In this document: in pieces, positions 1 through 10,899 of the stretch
Layout: each line of letters opens with the position of its first letter
Position numbering within the stretch: position 1 is the first letter of the stretch
Assembly (NCBI RefSeq): GCF_000283155.1
Contig: NW_004454178.1
Coordinates: forward strand, 2,160,403 to 2,224,402
Source of the DNA: Ceratotherium simum simum
Taxonomy: Eukaryota > Chordata > Mammalia > Perissodactyla > Rhinocerotidae
DNA length: 64,000 nt
Reading direction: 5' to 3'
The notes under the pieces: generated by a model
The model's database searches: none
What the model saw: the letters and a program-made list of their open reading frames with translations, nothing else
Told to the model about the DNA's origin: nothing
Made by a program: the position numbers and the translations under genes

Positions 1-905
1 GTTTATCAACTTTATCTTCTCAAAGAACCAGGTCTTAATTTCATTGATCTTTTCTATTATTTTTTGCTTCTATTTTATTTATTTCCACTCTGATCTTTAT
101 TATTTCCTTCTTTCTACTAACTTTGGGTTTTGTTTGTTCTTCTTTTTCTAGTTCCTTTAGGTATAAGTGTAAATGGTTTATTTGAGATTTTTCTTGTTTC
201 TTGAGGTAAGCTTGTATCGCAATGAACTGCCATCTTAGAACTGCTTTTGCTGCAACCCACAGATTTTGGAAAGTTGTGTTTCCATTTTCATTTGTCTCGA
301 GGTATTTTTTGATTTCTTCTGTGATTTCTTTGTTAACCCATTGGTTGTTTAGTATCATATTGTTTAGCCTCCATGCGTTTGTGTTTTTTCCAGTTTTATT
401 CTTGTAATTGATTCCTAATTTCATACTGTTGTGGTCAGAAATGATGCTTGATATGATATCAGTCTTATTAAATTTACTGAGATTTGTTTTGTGGCCTAAC
501 ATTTGATCTACTCTGGAGAATGTTCCATGTGCACTTGAAAAGAATGAGTATTCTGCTATTTTAGGATAGAATATTCTATAAATATGTATTAAGCCCATCT
601 GGTCTAATGTGTCATTTAAGGCCAATGTTTTCTTATTGCTTTTCTGTCTGGGTGATCTATCCATTGATGTAAGTGGGGTGTTAAAGTCTCTTACTTTTAT
701 TACGTTACTGTCAATTTCTTCTTTATGTCTCTTAATATTTGCTTTATTTATTTAGGTGCTCCTATGTTAGGCATAGATATTTGTGAGCATTATACCCTCT
801 TGTTGGATTGTTCCCTTTATCATTACATAATGTACTTCTTTGTCTCTTCTTATAGTTTTTGTTTTAAAGCCTATTTTGTCTCATATGAGTATCACTACCC
901 CAGGT
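1..905 (-). mobile_element. L1 LINE, inverted 5' segment: ORF2 endonuclease region
   Basis: The reverse strand encodes the C-terminal half of an L1 ORF2 endonuclease domain and the start of the following linker. An open stretch (complement of 41-664, 207 codons) contains SSAHGTFSRVDQMLGHKT, the catalytic SDHN tract (IISSIISDHN) and WRLNNMILNNQWV, all typical of L1 endonuclease. Upstream in L1 terms (664-905) the same domain continues in other frames: NIGAPK at about 755 and the region matching DFKTK..KD.EGHYIMIKGSIQQEDI at 780-900. This copy is therefore frameshifted and dead. It continues past the left edge of the window. At about 905 it abuts the 3' part of an L1 in the opposite orientation. 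Confidence 0.9.
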
Positions 906-2395
906 TTCCAGCCTCAGAGATCAATAGAAGAAATAGAGAGCCCAGAAATAAATCCACACCTATATGGTTAATTAATCTATGACAAAGGAGGCAAGAATAT
1001 ACAGTGGGGAAAAGATAGTCTCTTTAATAAATGGTGTTGGAAAAACTGGACAGATATATGCAAAAGAATGAAACTGTACCACTTTCTTACATAATATACA
1101 AAAATAAACTCAAAATGGATTAAAGACTTAAACATAAGAAATGAGACAATAAAATTCCTAGAAGAAAATATTGGTAGTAAACTCTTTGATATCAGCCTTG
1201 GCAATGTTGTTTTTGGATATGTCGCCTCAGGCAAGGTCAAGGGGCAAAAATAAGCAAATGGGACTACATCAAACTAAAAATCTTTTGCACAGTGAAAAAA
1301 ACCATCAACAAAACAAAATGACAACCTACTGAATGGGAGAATATACTAGCAAATGATAAATCTAATAAGGGGTTAATATCCAAAATATATAAAGAACTCA
1401 GACAACTCAATATCAAAAAACCCAATAATCCAATTAAAAAATGGGCAGAGGATCTGAATAGACATTTTTCCAAGACATACAGATGGCCAACAGGTATCCA
1501 AAAAAGATGCTCAGTATCACTAATCATCAGGGAAATGCAAATCAAAACCACAATGAGATATCACTTCACACCTGTCAGAAAGGCTATTATCAAAAAGACA
1601 ACAAATAACAAGTACTGGCAAAGATGTGGAGAAAAGGGAACCCTTGTGCATAGTTGGTGGGAATGAAATATGGTGCAACCACTATGGAAAACAGTATGGA
1701 GGTTCCTCAAAAGATTAAAAATAGAACTACCATACAATTCAGGAAAACCACTTCTGGGTATTTATCTGAAGAAAATGAAAACACTAATTTGAAAAGCTAT
1801 GTGCACCTCTATGTTTATTGTAGCATTAATTACAATAGCCAAGATATAGAAACAACCTAAATGTCCATCAGTAGATGAATGGATAAAGAAGATGTGGTAT
1901 AATACAATTGAATATGAATATATCCATAAAAAAGAATGAAATCCTCCCATTTGCAACAACATAGATGGATCTAGAGGATATTATACTAAGTGAAATAAAT
2001 CAGAGAAAGAAGAATACCGCATGATTTCACTTATATGTGGAATATGAAAAAGACAAAACAAATGAGCAAACCAAACCAAACAAAAACAGACTCATAGATG
2101 CAGAGAACAAATTGGAGGTTGCCAGAGGGGAGAGGGACGGAGAGGGAAGGTGAAATAGGTGAAGGAGATAAGAGCTACAAACTTCCAATCACAAAATACA
2201 TGTCATGGGGTTGTAATGCACAGCATAGTCAACAATATTGTAATAACTTTGTATGGTGACAGATGGTTACTAGTCTTATCAGGGTGATCATTTTGTAGTG
2301 TAAATAAATGTTGAATCACTATGTTGTACACCTGAAGCTAATACAATTCTGTGTGTCAACTATACTTCAACAAAAAAAGTAAAATAAAATAAAGC
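906..2395 (+). mobile_element. L1 LINE, 3' segment: ORF2 C-terminus, 3' UTR and A-rich tail
   Basis: Forward-strand L1 sequence starts in ORF2 at SPEINPH.YGQLI.DKG and runs through the C-terminal region: [53 protein letters not shown] and WYNTIEYEYIH. It then passes into an L1 3' UTR (about 2040-2375, containing TATGTTGTACACCTGAAGCTAATACAA) and ends in an A-rich tail near 2370-2395. Several frameshifts and stops break the frame. With the preceding antisense endonuclease block it makes a head-to-head pair, the shape produced by 5' inversion (twin priming). Confidence 0.88.
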
Positions 2396-3470
2396 ATAAA
2401 TTGTCATGATCAAGTAGAGTTTATTTCAGAATTACAAGCTTGGTGTAACATTAGAAAAATAATTAATGTAATTCACCTCAGTGACATAATGAAGGAAGAA
2501 AAACGTTGATTTTCTTAGACGTATAGAAAGTATTAATAACGTTTAATAACTTTCATAAAAAAATCTCTCAGCAAACCACAAATAGAAGGAAACTTCTTCA
2601 ATCTGCTAAAGAGTATTTACAAAAAGCCTCCAGGTAACATCGGACTTAACCATGAAATATTGAACACTTTTCCCCTAAGGTGAGGGGAAAAAAACAAAGA
2701 TGTACCTGATCGCCATTTTTATTTCACAATGTGTTAGAAGTCCTAGCTCATAGAACATAATGTAAAGGGAAGAAGGAAAAAAAGGAGAGAGACACAGGGA
2801 CAGAGAGAGAGTCTGAGAGAGAGACAGAGGGAAATCTGAATGAAAAGTAAGAGGTAGAACTGTCATTACATGATTGTGAATTTAGAAAATACAAAGAAAT
2901 CTACAAACTACAAGACCTAACAAGTGAATTTAGCAGGTTCACAAAATACATGGTGAATTGCGTTTCTATGTACTAGCAACAAACTGGACCATAAAAATTT
3001 TAAATAGCATTTACAATTTCATCAAAAACGTAAAGTATCTAGAAATAATATTAATAAACTATATGCAAGACTTTTCTGAAAACTATAGATAAAACATTTT
3101 TTAAATAGTCAAGGATCTAAAAAATAGAAAAATATGCCACCTTTACGGATTAGAAGACTCTAAACTGCTAGATGTAGATTCTATCTCAATAGACTTGATG
3201 TAATCCCAATCAAAACCCCAGCTGATTTTTGTAGACATATACAAGCCCACTCCAAGATTTATATGAAAAGGCAAAGGGTACAGAGAGGCCAAGACCAATA
3301 CTAAAGCTACAGAAATGGAAACGGTGTCATATTTGAATAAGAATAGACAGATAATTGAAAGAAACAGAAGAGAGTCCAGAAATGAACCCACACATTTACA
3401 ACCTCTTGATTTACAACAAAAAGCACCAAAGCAGTTCAATGGGAAAATAAACATTATAAGTTAAATTTCT
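2396..3470 (+). mobile_element. Old L1 ORF2 (reverse transcriptase) remnant
   Basis: Degraded forward-strand L1 ORF2. Recognisable pieces in order: HDQVEFI.E.QAW.NIRK.INVIH.SDIMKE (2405-2490), a block matching SPLLFN.VLEVLAH (about 2715-2750), NSIYNFIKNVKYLEI (3000-3045) and a part near 3180-3230 resembling NPNQNP.ADF (NAIPIKIPADFF in L1). A GA-rich stretch lies at 2765-2830. It is clearly older than the neighbouring L1 and full of stops. The subfamily is not determinable by eye; L1M class is likely. Confidence 0.7.
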
Positions 3471-3689
3471 AATAAGGCAAAAATATGATAATTTTGAAAT
3501 AGTAACATATTTCTTATCTTCAAAAAAGTATACACTACCTCCTCAGTTCAACCAAATATGACCATACCCATAAATCAAATTGCTAGGACTCAGTTCTAGT
3601 TATGTACCCATTGTTTCTTAGCGCCATGTCCATCTTTCTATACTCTTTTCTGAGATGCTAGGATTTAGAGTCTCCAAAATATATTCACT

Positions 3690-4135
3690 AGACTTTCTTG
3701 CTGGCTGGCTTTCTGTTAGTTTCTGCCAAGGAGAGGCACTCACCGGAAAATGGAAAGCTGACTACAGGGCAGTGGGACTCTATTTCTCTTTCCAAGTCCT
3801 GTCAGCTTCCCTCTAACAGCAGAAGACTGCCACAGCCTCCAGATTCTTTGGACATATACAACAGCTGCATGTTGCCCTCCTCAGAGGTTCCAACTCCAGC
3901 TTTGTGGGGGCCCCTCCTGTCAGCTCCGGGATTCCAGTAATGCCATCTCTGCCCTTGTGTTCTTCCAACCACAGGAGTGGTAGCTGCTTCCTGCAGTTAA
4001 TAATATTCAGGTTACTTCAGCATCCCTTTTTCCTCTTTCACCTTTCAAACATCTCATATAACAAATTCCTCGTATCAAATTGTCTTTTACAAATACCTCG
4101 TGTTCTGCTTTCCTGGCTGGGCTTTGAATGACATA
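3690..4135 (+). mobile_element. Possible old L1M 3' UTR fragment
   Basis: Moderately GC-rich sequence with CTGGCTGGCTTTCTGTTAG, GGAGAGGCACTCACCGG, GGAGTGGTAGCTGCTTCCTG and GCTTTCCTGGCTGGGCTTTGAATGACA. It resembles from memory the 3' UTR of old mammalian L1M elements that ends in CTGATACA. No coding potential is credible. It could instead be the 3' end of the preceding old L1 copy after a spacer. Confidence 0.4.
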
Positions 4136-4916
4136 GAGCCCATAACTCACAAAATATATCTCTCTTGAGGCAACTACATGAAAGTTTAACATATTCTTTT
4201 CCAGTATAAATTATCTAATTGAGTTTTTAAAACCCTCACGCCACCTTACCCTTCTCAGCAACTAACCTTCCAAGCCAGCAGTGAATACTAATGGATTTCA
4301 GGGCAGTTAATGCAAGAATGAAAATATCACAAGTGATAGCTTTATACAATATCCAAAATATCTTTCCTGGAGGTAACAATAAACACCAATTGGACTAAGT
4401 ATGATTTAATCTGTGATGCAATCATCCAGGATGAAAATGTAAACTCCTCAGATTTTTCACAGCTGCTACAATTCCTCACCACTAGTTTCTGTTAATAGGT
4501 AAGTTTGGCAACAAATTTCCCATTTAAGTTATTACAGTTGTCCTTGTGGCCCACAGCAACTTAATCGATCATTACACAACAGCTCCATGTGGTATCCCAA
4601 TATACCTGTTGCCAATCCCAGTGTTCAGGCCCCCAGAGGTGACTGGCTCTGTAATGAACAAGCCAAAGTCAATATATCATATGTCCAAGCAAAAAGAATG
4701 CATTTTTCCGGGAGAAGGTAAGGGTTAACATCATCGTGTTCACGTTTACCAGAGAAGAAAGCAACGCTTGAAAGAAGCAAAGTCTCTTAAGAGAAAGTTC
4801 CTGCTTTATATCTGCTCAAATTCCTTTCTTTGACAATCAATAGATAAGAGACCTAAAATCTAGGCCTAAAGGAAAGGTGTGTTCTAAATTTATATGTCTT
4901 ATAGGAAACAAATATT
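4136..4916. other. Unassigned sequence
   Basis: No recognised repeat, conserved ORF or RNA gene. AT-rich single-copy-looking sequence; short ORFs here are chance length. Confidence 0.5.
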
Positions 4917-5212
4917 AAAATCTCTCGTAAGATTGGTTTATAACATTGTAAAAATTTCAGGTGTACATCATTATACTTCTATTTCTGCATAGATTACATC
5001 ATGTTCACCACCAAAATACTAATTACAACCCATCACCACACATATGTACCGAATTATCCCTTTCACCCTCCTCCCTCCCCCCTTCCCCTCTGGTAACCAC
5101 CAATCCAATCTCTGTCCCTATGTGTTTGTTTATTGTTATTATCTACTACTTAATGAAGGAAATCATGTTACTGCAATAAACAAAAAATTTAAAAAAAAAA
5201 TCTCTCATAAGA
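4917..5212 (+). mobile_element. Tiny 5'-inverted L1 insertion with 16-bp TSD
   Basis: A complete L1 insertion footprint. TSDs are AAAATCTCTCGTAAGA (4917-4932) and AAAATCTCTCATAAGA (5197-5212), one mismatch. Bases 4933 to about 5166 are L1 3' UTR in antisense orientation, nearly identical to 46002-46236. Bases 5167-5196 are the terminal L1 3' end in sense orientation (GTTACTGCAATAAAC plus an A-rich tail). The two segments are contiguous in the L1 consensus and differ only in orientation, so the insert is a 5'-inverted copy. The left junction reads TT/AAAA, the classic L1 endonuclease nick. No coding sequence is included. Confidence 0.9.
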
Positions 5213-5334
5213 GCTCATCAGAATATAATTATTATAATCCTTCATCACATTCTAGGACAGAAATCTTAGTCATTGAAGGCCACTCCAGCGCATCTGCCAA
5301 TCAATCAACTATCCAACTATTGTAAATAGTCATC

Positions 5335-5945
5335 GCAATGACAGCTGTATATGAGTACTTATTGTGTACCCATATGTGCTCTAAATGCTTTAAATGTGTA
5401 ATATCATTTAGCTCTCATTAAAGACCAGAAGCCATTCCTACTTCCATTAGATGTGATGCCTCAATTTGCTTTTTGACAATTTCTCTTTCATTAGGTGAGT
5501 TTGGGCTTGAAGGAGCCATTAATTAAGGGACTCTGTCCTCACAGAACTAAATGACGGGCACATGACCCAAACTAAGTCAATTGAACTCTTTATCCCAGAA
5601 CTCTGAATCTTGATTGGAGTGATTCAATAGCAGCAATAACTTGACAAGATTCCCAGATTTACTAACTACTAGATAAATACTGGTTCCTGCCTTTTTTGAG
5701 CCCTTTCTTTGATTCTCTAAGTTACTCAATACCAATCCAAAAAAAAATCATTTTCTGCTTAAAATTATAGAGTCAATGGCTGTTGCTTGCAACAAAATAA
5801 TTCTAAAAGATAAGGTGTTTTCATATATGAGAAAATTGATGCTTAGTGTGGTTAAGTAAATTGTCTAAGGCCAAACTGTAAAATGCAAAACTAGGATTTT
5901 AACCCAGGTCCCTCTGATCTTATGAAGCCAGTGTTCTAGATGAAA
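5335..5945 (-). mobile_element. MIR SINE split by an older-repeat-like insert
   Basis: Bases 5335-5440 (GTACTTATTGTGTACCCATATG..AATATCATTTAGCTC) and 5815-5945 (GAGAAAATTGATGCTTAGTGTGG..AACCCAGGTCCCTC) are the two halves of an antisense MIR. About 370 bp (5441-5814) separate them. The insert ends in a TTGCTTGCAACAAAATAATTCTAA block that resembles the 3' end of an old LTR or L1M element. Confidence 0.6.
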
Positions 5946-6310
5946 TGGCTTTGTAATAGACGTGAAAAATAAATGTTATTCTATTCAAGGCAGGATATTT
6001 TTGAGCAGATTTTAGGAATCTGAGAGGCTGCAAGCATTGGTCTTGGTCATTCATACTGTGATGGATCTTACTGATGGATCACATAACAAATGAATGATAG
6101 TCTCAAAGCAAGAGAAAGGCTTTAACATGAATGTGTAAAGATGGTCTCATGGCCCAGGTCCTTCCCATGGTTGGAAGAGGGATATAATTTACCAGGCTAT
6201 ATAATAATGGGGCAGACCTCATCTAGGGAAGAGTATTCTGCTATGATTGCTTCAACAAAGGAACCTAAAAATTACTTAAAATAATATTCTGGTAGGAGAA
6301 CATAACAGCA
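5946..6310. other. Unassigned sequence
   Basis: No recognised repeat or gene between the split MIR and the next L1 fragment. Confidence 0.45.
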
Positions 6311-6311
6311 G

Positions 6312-6915
6312 TTTAAAAGTGTTCTTTAGAAAACAATTTGGGTGGTTCTTCAAAAGTTAAACACAGAATTACCATATGTTCCAGAAATTCCACTTCTAGA
6401 TACATATCCAAAAAAGTTGAAAACAGAAACTCAGATACATGTACATACATGTTCATAGAAGCACTATGCACAATAACCAAAATGTGGAAACAACCCAAAT
6501 GCCCATCAATGGACGATCAGATAAACAGGAAGTGTTATATACATACAACGGAATATTATTCAGACATATAAAGAAATGAAGTACTGAATATGTGCTACAA
6601 TGTGCATAAACCTTACAAAGATTATACTAAGTGAAAGAAGTCAGACATGTTGTATGATTCCATTTGTATGAAATATATAGTCTAGATAAATCTATAGAGA
6701 CACAAAGCAGACTGGTGGTTTCCAGGGACTGGGGGAGGGGAGAATAGGGAGGGACTGCTTAATGGATACAGGGTTCTATTTTGGGGTGATGAAAATGTTT
6801 TGGAACTAGATAGAAGTGGTGGTTGCACAACAGTGTGAATGTACTAAAAGCCGTTGAATTGTACACTTTAAAATGACTACTTTTATTTTATGTGAATTTC
6901 ACCTTAATTAAAATA
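6312..6915 (+). mobile_element. L1M 3' fragment (ORF2 C-terminus and 3' UTR)
   Basis: A forward frame (6338-6571) reads the L1 ORF2 C-terminus: [17 protein letters not shown] and HTTEYYSDI, equivalent to [21 protein letters not shown]. It is followed by 3' UTR with GACTGGTGGTTTCCAGGGAC and TGAATTGTACACTTTAAAATG, ending in an A-rich stretch near 6910. This is an old, 5'-truncated copy. Confidence 0.85.
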
Positions 6916-6917
6916 GA

Positions 6918-7168
6918 GTGCCTCCTATGTGCCAGGCACAGGTTTAAACACTTTATATGTAATACACATTTAATTTCCAAAACTACCTCATGGAGTAGGT
7001 TATTGTTACCCTTCCCATCTTACAGACAAGGACGCTAAACCATAAGAAAATCGAGTCAATTGCCTGTGGTCACAAAGCTGGCGGAGTAGTGGATTTGGAA
7101 CTCAAACTCAAGAATTCAAGCTCTGGCTCCCAAGTCTGTGTTTTTCAACATTACACTCTTACACTGTC
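6918..7168 (-). mobile_element. MIR SINE
   Basis: Antisense MIR over most of its length: TATGTGCCAGGCACAGGTTTA, AACTACCTCATGGAGTAGG, TTACAGACAAGGACGCTAAAC and CACAAAGCTGGCGGAGTAG. It starts directly after the L1 tail. Confidence 0.85.
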
Positions 7169-7194
7169 CCAAAATTAAGAATATTGTGATTATG

Positions 7195-7418
7195 GTCCAG
7201 ACCAGCACTGTCCAATAGAATTTTCTGTGATGATGAAATGTTCTATATTTACTTGGTCCAATACAGTAGTCACCAGCCACATGTGGCTACTAAGCATTTG
7301 AAATGTGGCTAGGACGACTGAATAACTGAATTTTTAGTTTTGTTTAATTTTAAATCATTTAAATTCAAGAAGTCTCATGTGGCTATGGGCTGCCATATTG
7401 GATAGTGCAAGTGTAGAC
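7195..7418. mobile_element. MER5A-like hAT-Charlie DNA transposon
   Basis: Non-autonomous element with near-palindromic ends: CACTGTCCAATAGAATTTTC at the left and GCCATATTGGATAGTGCAAG at the right, and internal AGCCACATGTGGCTACTAAG. The length of about 190-220 bp fits MER5A. Confidence 0.85.
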
Positions 7419-8262
7419 TCTAATGGCTTTTTAAGTTATTCTTTAGGGATAAATAATATTTCCCTGAAATGTGTACCTGTTCTTTCTGGGGAAATATGAA
7501 AAAGCAGGAGAAGAATTGGAGCATTTCAACTTCAACCACCTCCCTGTACTCTGAGAACTTCCCAAGTGTGAGAGGCGGATTATTAACGCCAACCATCGCG
7601 AGGCAGCGTTAACCTCCTCTTTTTTTGTAGTATCAACATTCTAAAGGTCAGGAAGATCTGGATGCCCACAGCAGAGGCGTGGTTGGCCCAAATCGAAAAA
7701 TCTTATTCAGGATAACCTCAAATATAATTCAAAACAAAGAAAGCCAGTCAGTGGTAATATGCAACAATAGCATCCTACCATCACCTTGCTGAGAGGCCAG
7801 GCAGAATGAATTTAGAATAAGATATTAGACAAGGAACATACGTAGGAATAAGATATATTAGACACTTGGTATAAAAGAATTGTCATAACTGTGGTTACAG
7901 ATCGCCTACTGGGCGATCTTACAAATACCTTTTACAAGATTCTCTTTCATCCATTTCTTCACCAAAGTTAAATTTATTTTTGTTTCAGGGCCGAATGTAT
8001 CATATTTTGCTTTTTCTTCCTCTTACATTTGTTTGTAATGCCTATCTCTTTAATACAAACAACCAGGAGTGTCAAGGCAGAATAAACATTTTTCAGCCCA
8101 AAGTATCTCAGGCAAACACCAGCACACAATTTATAACCAGAACTAAAAGTATTTACAAAAAGGAAAACAAAAGACGTTAGCATCACCCTAAGCGATAGCC
8201 ACTTGTGTTAATTTATCACAAATTAATCTTGCACCTTGCATATGCAAAAAGCAAGTGAATTA
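7419..8262. other. Unassigned sequence
   Basis: No recognised repeat or gene. Overlapping ORFs of 66 and 70 codons on opposite strands at 7974-8186 have no recognisable domain and look like chance. Confidence 0.45.
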
Positions 8263-9385
8263 CTTTAATTTGTTCAAAAAATATTTCAGTCAACATGTCA
8301 GATGTTACAATAAATGTTGAAATGCAGCAGTGTCCAACACAGACAAAAATCCTTCTCTCATTAAGCTAGAGCAAATAATAATTACAGCAATTAATAGTTA
8401 ACATTTATATAGTACTTAATATGTTCAGGCATGGGTTCTGGGGACAGCTAGAGGAAGAAAACATTTGTGCATGAAGACCAGATGTTCAATTTTGGGCATA
8501 ATACATCTGAGGAGGCTAAAAGACATGTAAGTTTAGAAGCTGAACGAACAGTCTTGTTGGGGAGGAGCAACAAGTATGGCAAGAGCAGATTGTGGCCTGA
8601 GTGTGGTGGAAAATGAGGCCAGAGAAGGAGAAAGAGGAGAGGGATGGATCATAATACAAACTTTAGATTTTACTCTGATTGGATGGGAAACCAATGCTGG
8701 GTTTTGAGCAGAGAAATTATCTGACTTAGGTTTCACAGGACCACCCCATCTACTGTGTTATAAAAGGACACTGGGTGAGTGGATAGGAGGCTAGGAAAGT
8801 CTGGAGTTTGATTCCGGAATACAGAATTTGTGATGCCTATTAAACATACAAATGGATGTTGAGTGGGAATTTGAATAGTGAGATGAAATGTAGGTCTGGG
8901 TTCAAGGGGAACAGTCTATGCTGGGGTTATAAATTTGGGAACGATCAACATATAGAACGAACTTGAAGCTACGAGACAGGATGACATCAGTCAGTGAATA
9001 AGTGTAGGTAGAAAAATGAGGAGTCCAAGTACTGAGCTGTGGAGCATTAAAACATTGAGAGGTGGAGACAAAAGAGGGACTGATAAGGAAAGGGCAGAAG
9101 TATATGAAGACAGCCAGGCAAGTGTGGTATCCCAGGAGCCAAGTGAAGAATATGTTTCAAGGAAGGGTGAATGATCGACTGCATCAAATGCTTCCGATAA
9201 GCCAAGAAAGATGAGGAACTGGCTGTTAGATTTAGCAAAATGGAAGATATTCACGATGAGAAAATTTTGGTTGGAGTAAAACCTGATTGGAGTGGTTTCA
9301 AAAGAGAATGAGAGAAAGAAATTGGAGATAGCAAGTTTATATAAATCAATCCAGGATAAGGACATCCAGGAGTGTGTGTATACTG
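8263..9385 (-). mobile_element. L2 LINE, long antisense copy with reverse-transcriptase remnant
   Basis: The reverse strand carries an L2 (CR1-like) element. A reverse frame within 8991-9422 contains LGLSEAFDAVDHSPFLE, SSLGSWDTTLAWLSSY, LNVLMLHSSVLGLLIF, the L2 reverse-transcriptase tract around DLSAAFDTVDH and PQGSVLGPLLF. Bases 8430-8990 match L2 downstream sequence (GATGCCTATTAAACATAC, TTTGGGAACGATCAACATATAG, GAGCAGAGAAATTATCTGAC). Bases 8263-8420 match the antisense L2 3' end. The copy is stop-ridden and ancient but unusually long. Confidence 0.8.
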
Positions 9386-9454
9386 ATGATAGGAATCTCG
9401 GGTAACAAAGTGAAGGTTGCAAGAAATAGAACTTTCCTTACACATCCTACAATT

Positions 9455-9740
9455 GAATTCAATATTTTGTTGAATTAATATGCAAGGTTTATTGCAGCAT
9501 GATTTGCAATAGTAAAACATTGGAAAAACATGGCTATCAGTTAAAGATTGGTTAAATAACATACGGTATTCGGAATATGGTGCATCTATACTGTGGAATA
9601 CTACAGAGCTGTTGGAGAGAAGAGGGTAAATCCCGTACGTTTTGACACTGAAAGATCTCCAAGATATTTTCTGGTGAACAAAGCTCAAGGCAGGATTGCA
9701 TTTATAATGCAGTTTCCTTTATGTGTGTCAACATGTGGTT
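9455..9740 (+). mobile_element. Old L1 3' ORF2 fragment
   Basis: Matches degraded L1 ORF2 3' coding DNA: GTTTATTGCAGCATGATTTG, TTGGTTAAATAACATACGGT, ACTGTGGAATACTACAGAGC and AAAGATCTCCAAGATATTTT. Stops in all frames. Confidence 0.65.
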
Positions 9741-10895
9741 TATTTAATTAGATGAACTTGACAGGGTGCTATCATGAAAACTTATTCTGGCCAATACTAC
9801 CACACTGTTGAGCTATTAGAATAGCCTTAGTTTCAGGTGTTAAAATACTCAGTGTGATCCAAGTCAGAACTTTCATCTCACGTAGAATTAAAAGTATCTC
9901 CTCTTCCTTAGTGCTTGCTGCTCAGGAAAGCCTGGTCTGCCTTTTCTATTTTTCTCCCACTTTTGCCCCACAGCCAGCTGCAGCTTCTGTCCCTCCAGGG
10001 TGGGCATGAGATGAAAAGAAGTTAACAAAATCCCCCTGGCTGATTCTGTTGTAATTTGGTATCAGTGTCCCAACTGCTGGCCTAGGTCCAAATTCTGGCT
10101 CTTTTTCTCATGAAATGGTTTTGTGGCTTCTTCGAACACTTCTCCTCTGTGGATCTTGACCATCCTTACCTTTGACATGGATAAGCACTCAGTTGGCCTC
10201 TGTAACCCACGTTAGCCATGCTTGGGCAGAACACCCCCATATAACTTTTCTCTTCTGTGTGGCCTCTCTCTGACAGGAAATCATCTTAGGGAGTGTTGAG
10301 AACTGACCCAATCTTATGTGGTCATACACAATATTTAAGTTCTTTTTGGTAAACCATGAGAGCCTCTTGAAGAAATGTGAGAATTAGCTATTCTGCTATG
10401 CCCTTTCTGCCAGGTTTTATTGAAAATAAGTCTCGGACAAATTCTGCAACACACATATTTAATACACAAATGTTCAGATAATACACAAAACAATTCTGAC
10501 AAGATTCTCTGACAGCTTGATGATGGCCCAGCTCTCTGAACTTTTAAATGTTTCAAAAAGCACCTTGCTTGACAAGACAGCATTCAAGAAGTAGGTTTCT
10601 CTTTACCTTATAGTGGACATAAGACAACCAAAAATCTTCGTAAACTACTGGGTAGGCACAAGACTATTTAGGAATAAAGTCTTGGGAGACATCCCTAGAA
10701 TAAATGAAAAAGGTCTCATTGATTACCATCCTGATCATTAAGGATGTTTCTAAAATAATTTAGCCAATCAACATAGCTTGGCATCTCTGATTTCACCTAT
10801 GAGAATCCATTTAAACATTCATCATGCTACTTAGGATGCTGCTAACTGCACCAATAAAAATCCATTTCTGCTCTTCCCCATGCTAATTATCAAAA
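9741..10895. other. Unassigned sequence
   Basis: About 1.1 kb without a recognised repeat or gene; it is the left flank of the retrocopy. ORFs of up to 82 codons here are unremarkable. Confidence 0.45.
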
Positions 10896-10899
10896 AGTG

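Noticed and set aside
41..664. 207-codon reverse ORF as a host gene
   Set aside because: It is L1 ORF2 endonuclease sequence, continued upstream in other frames; a dead transposon fragment.
3698..4131. Exon-like GC-richer ORFs (80 and 75 codons)
   Set aside because: The sequence resembles an old L1M 3' UTR; no splice context or domain.
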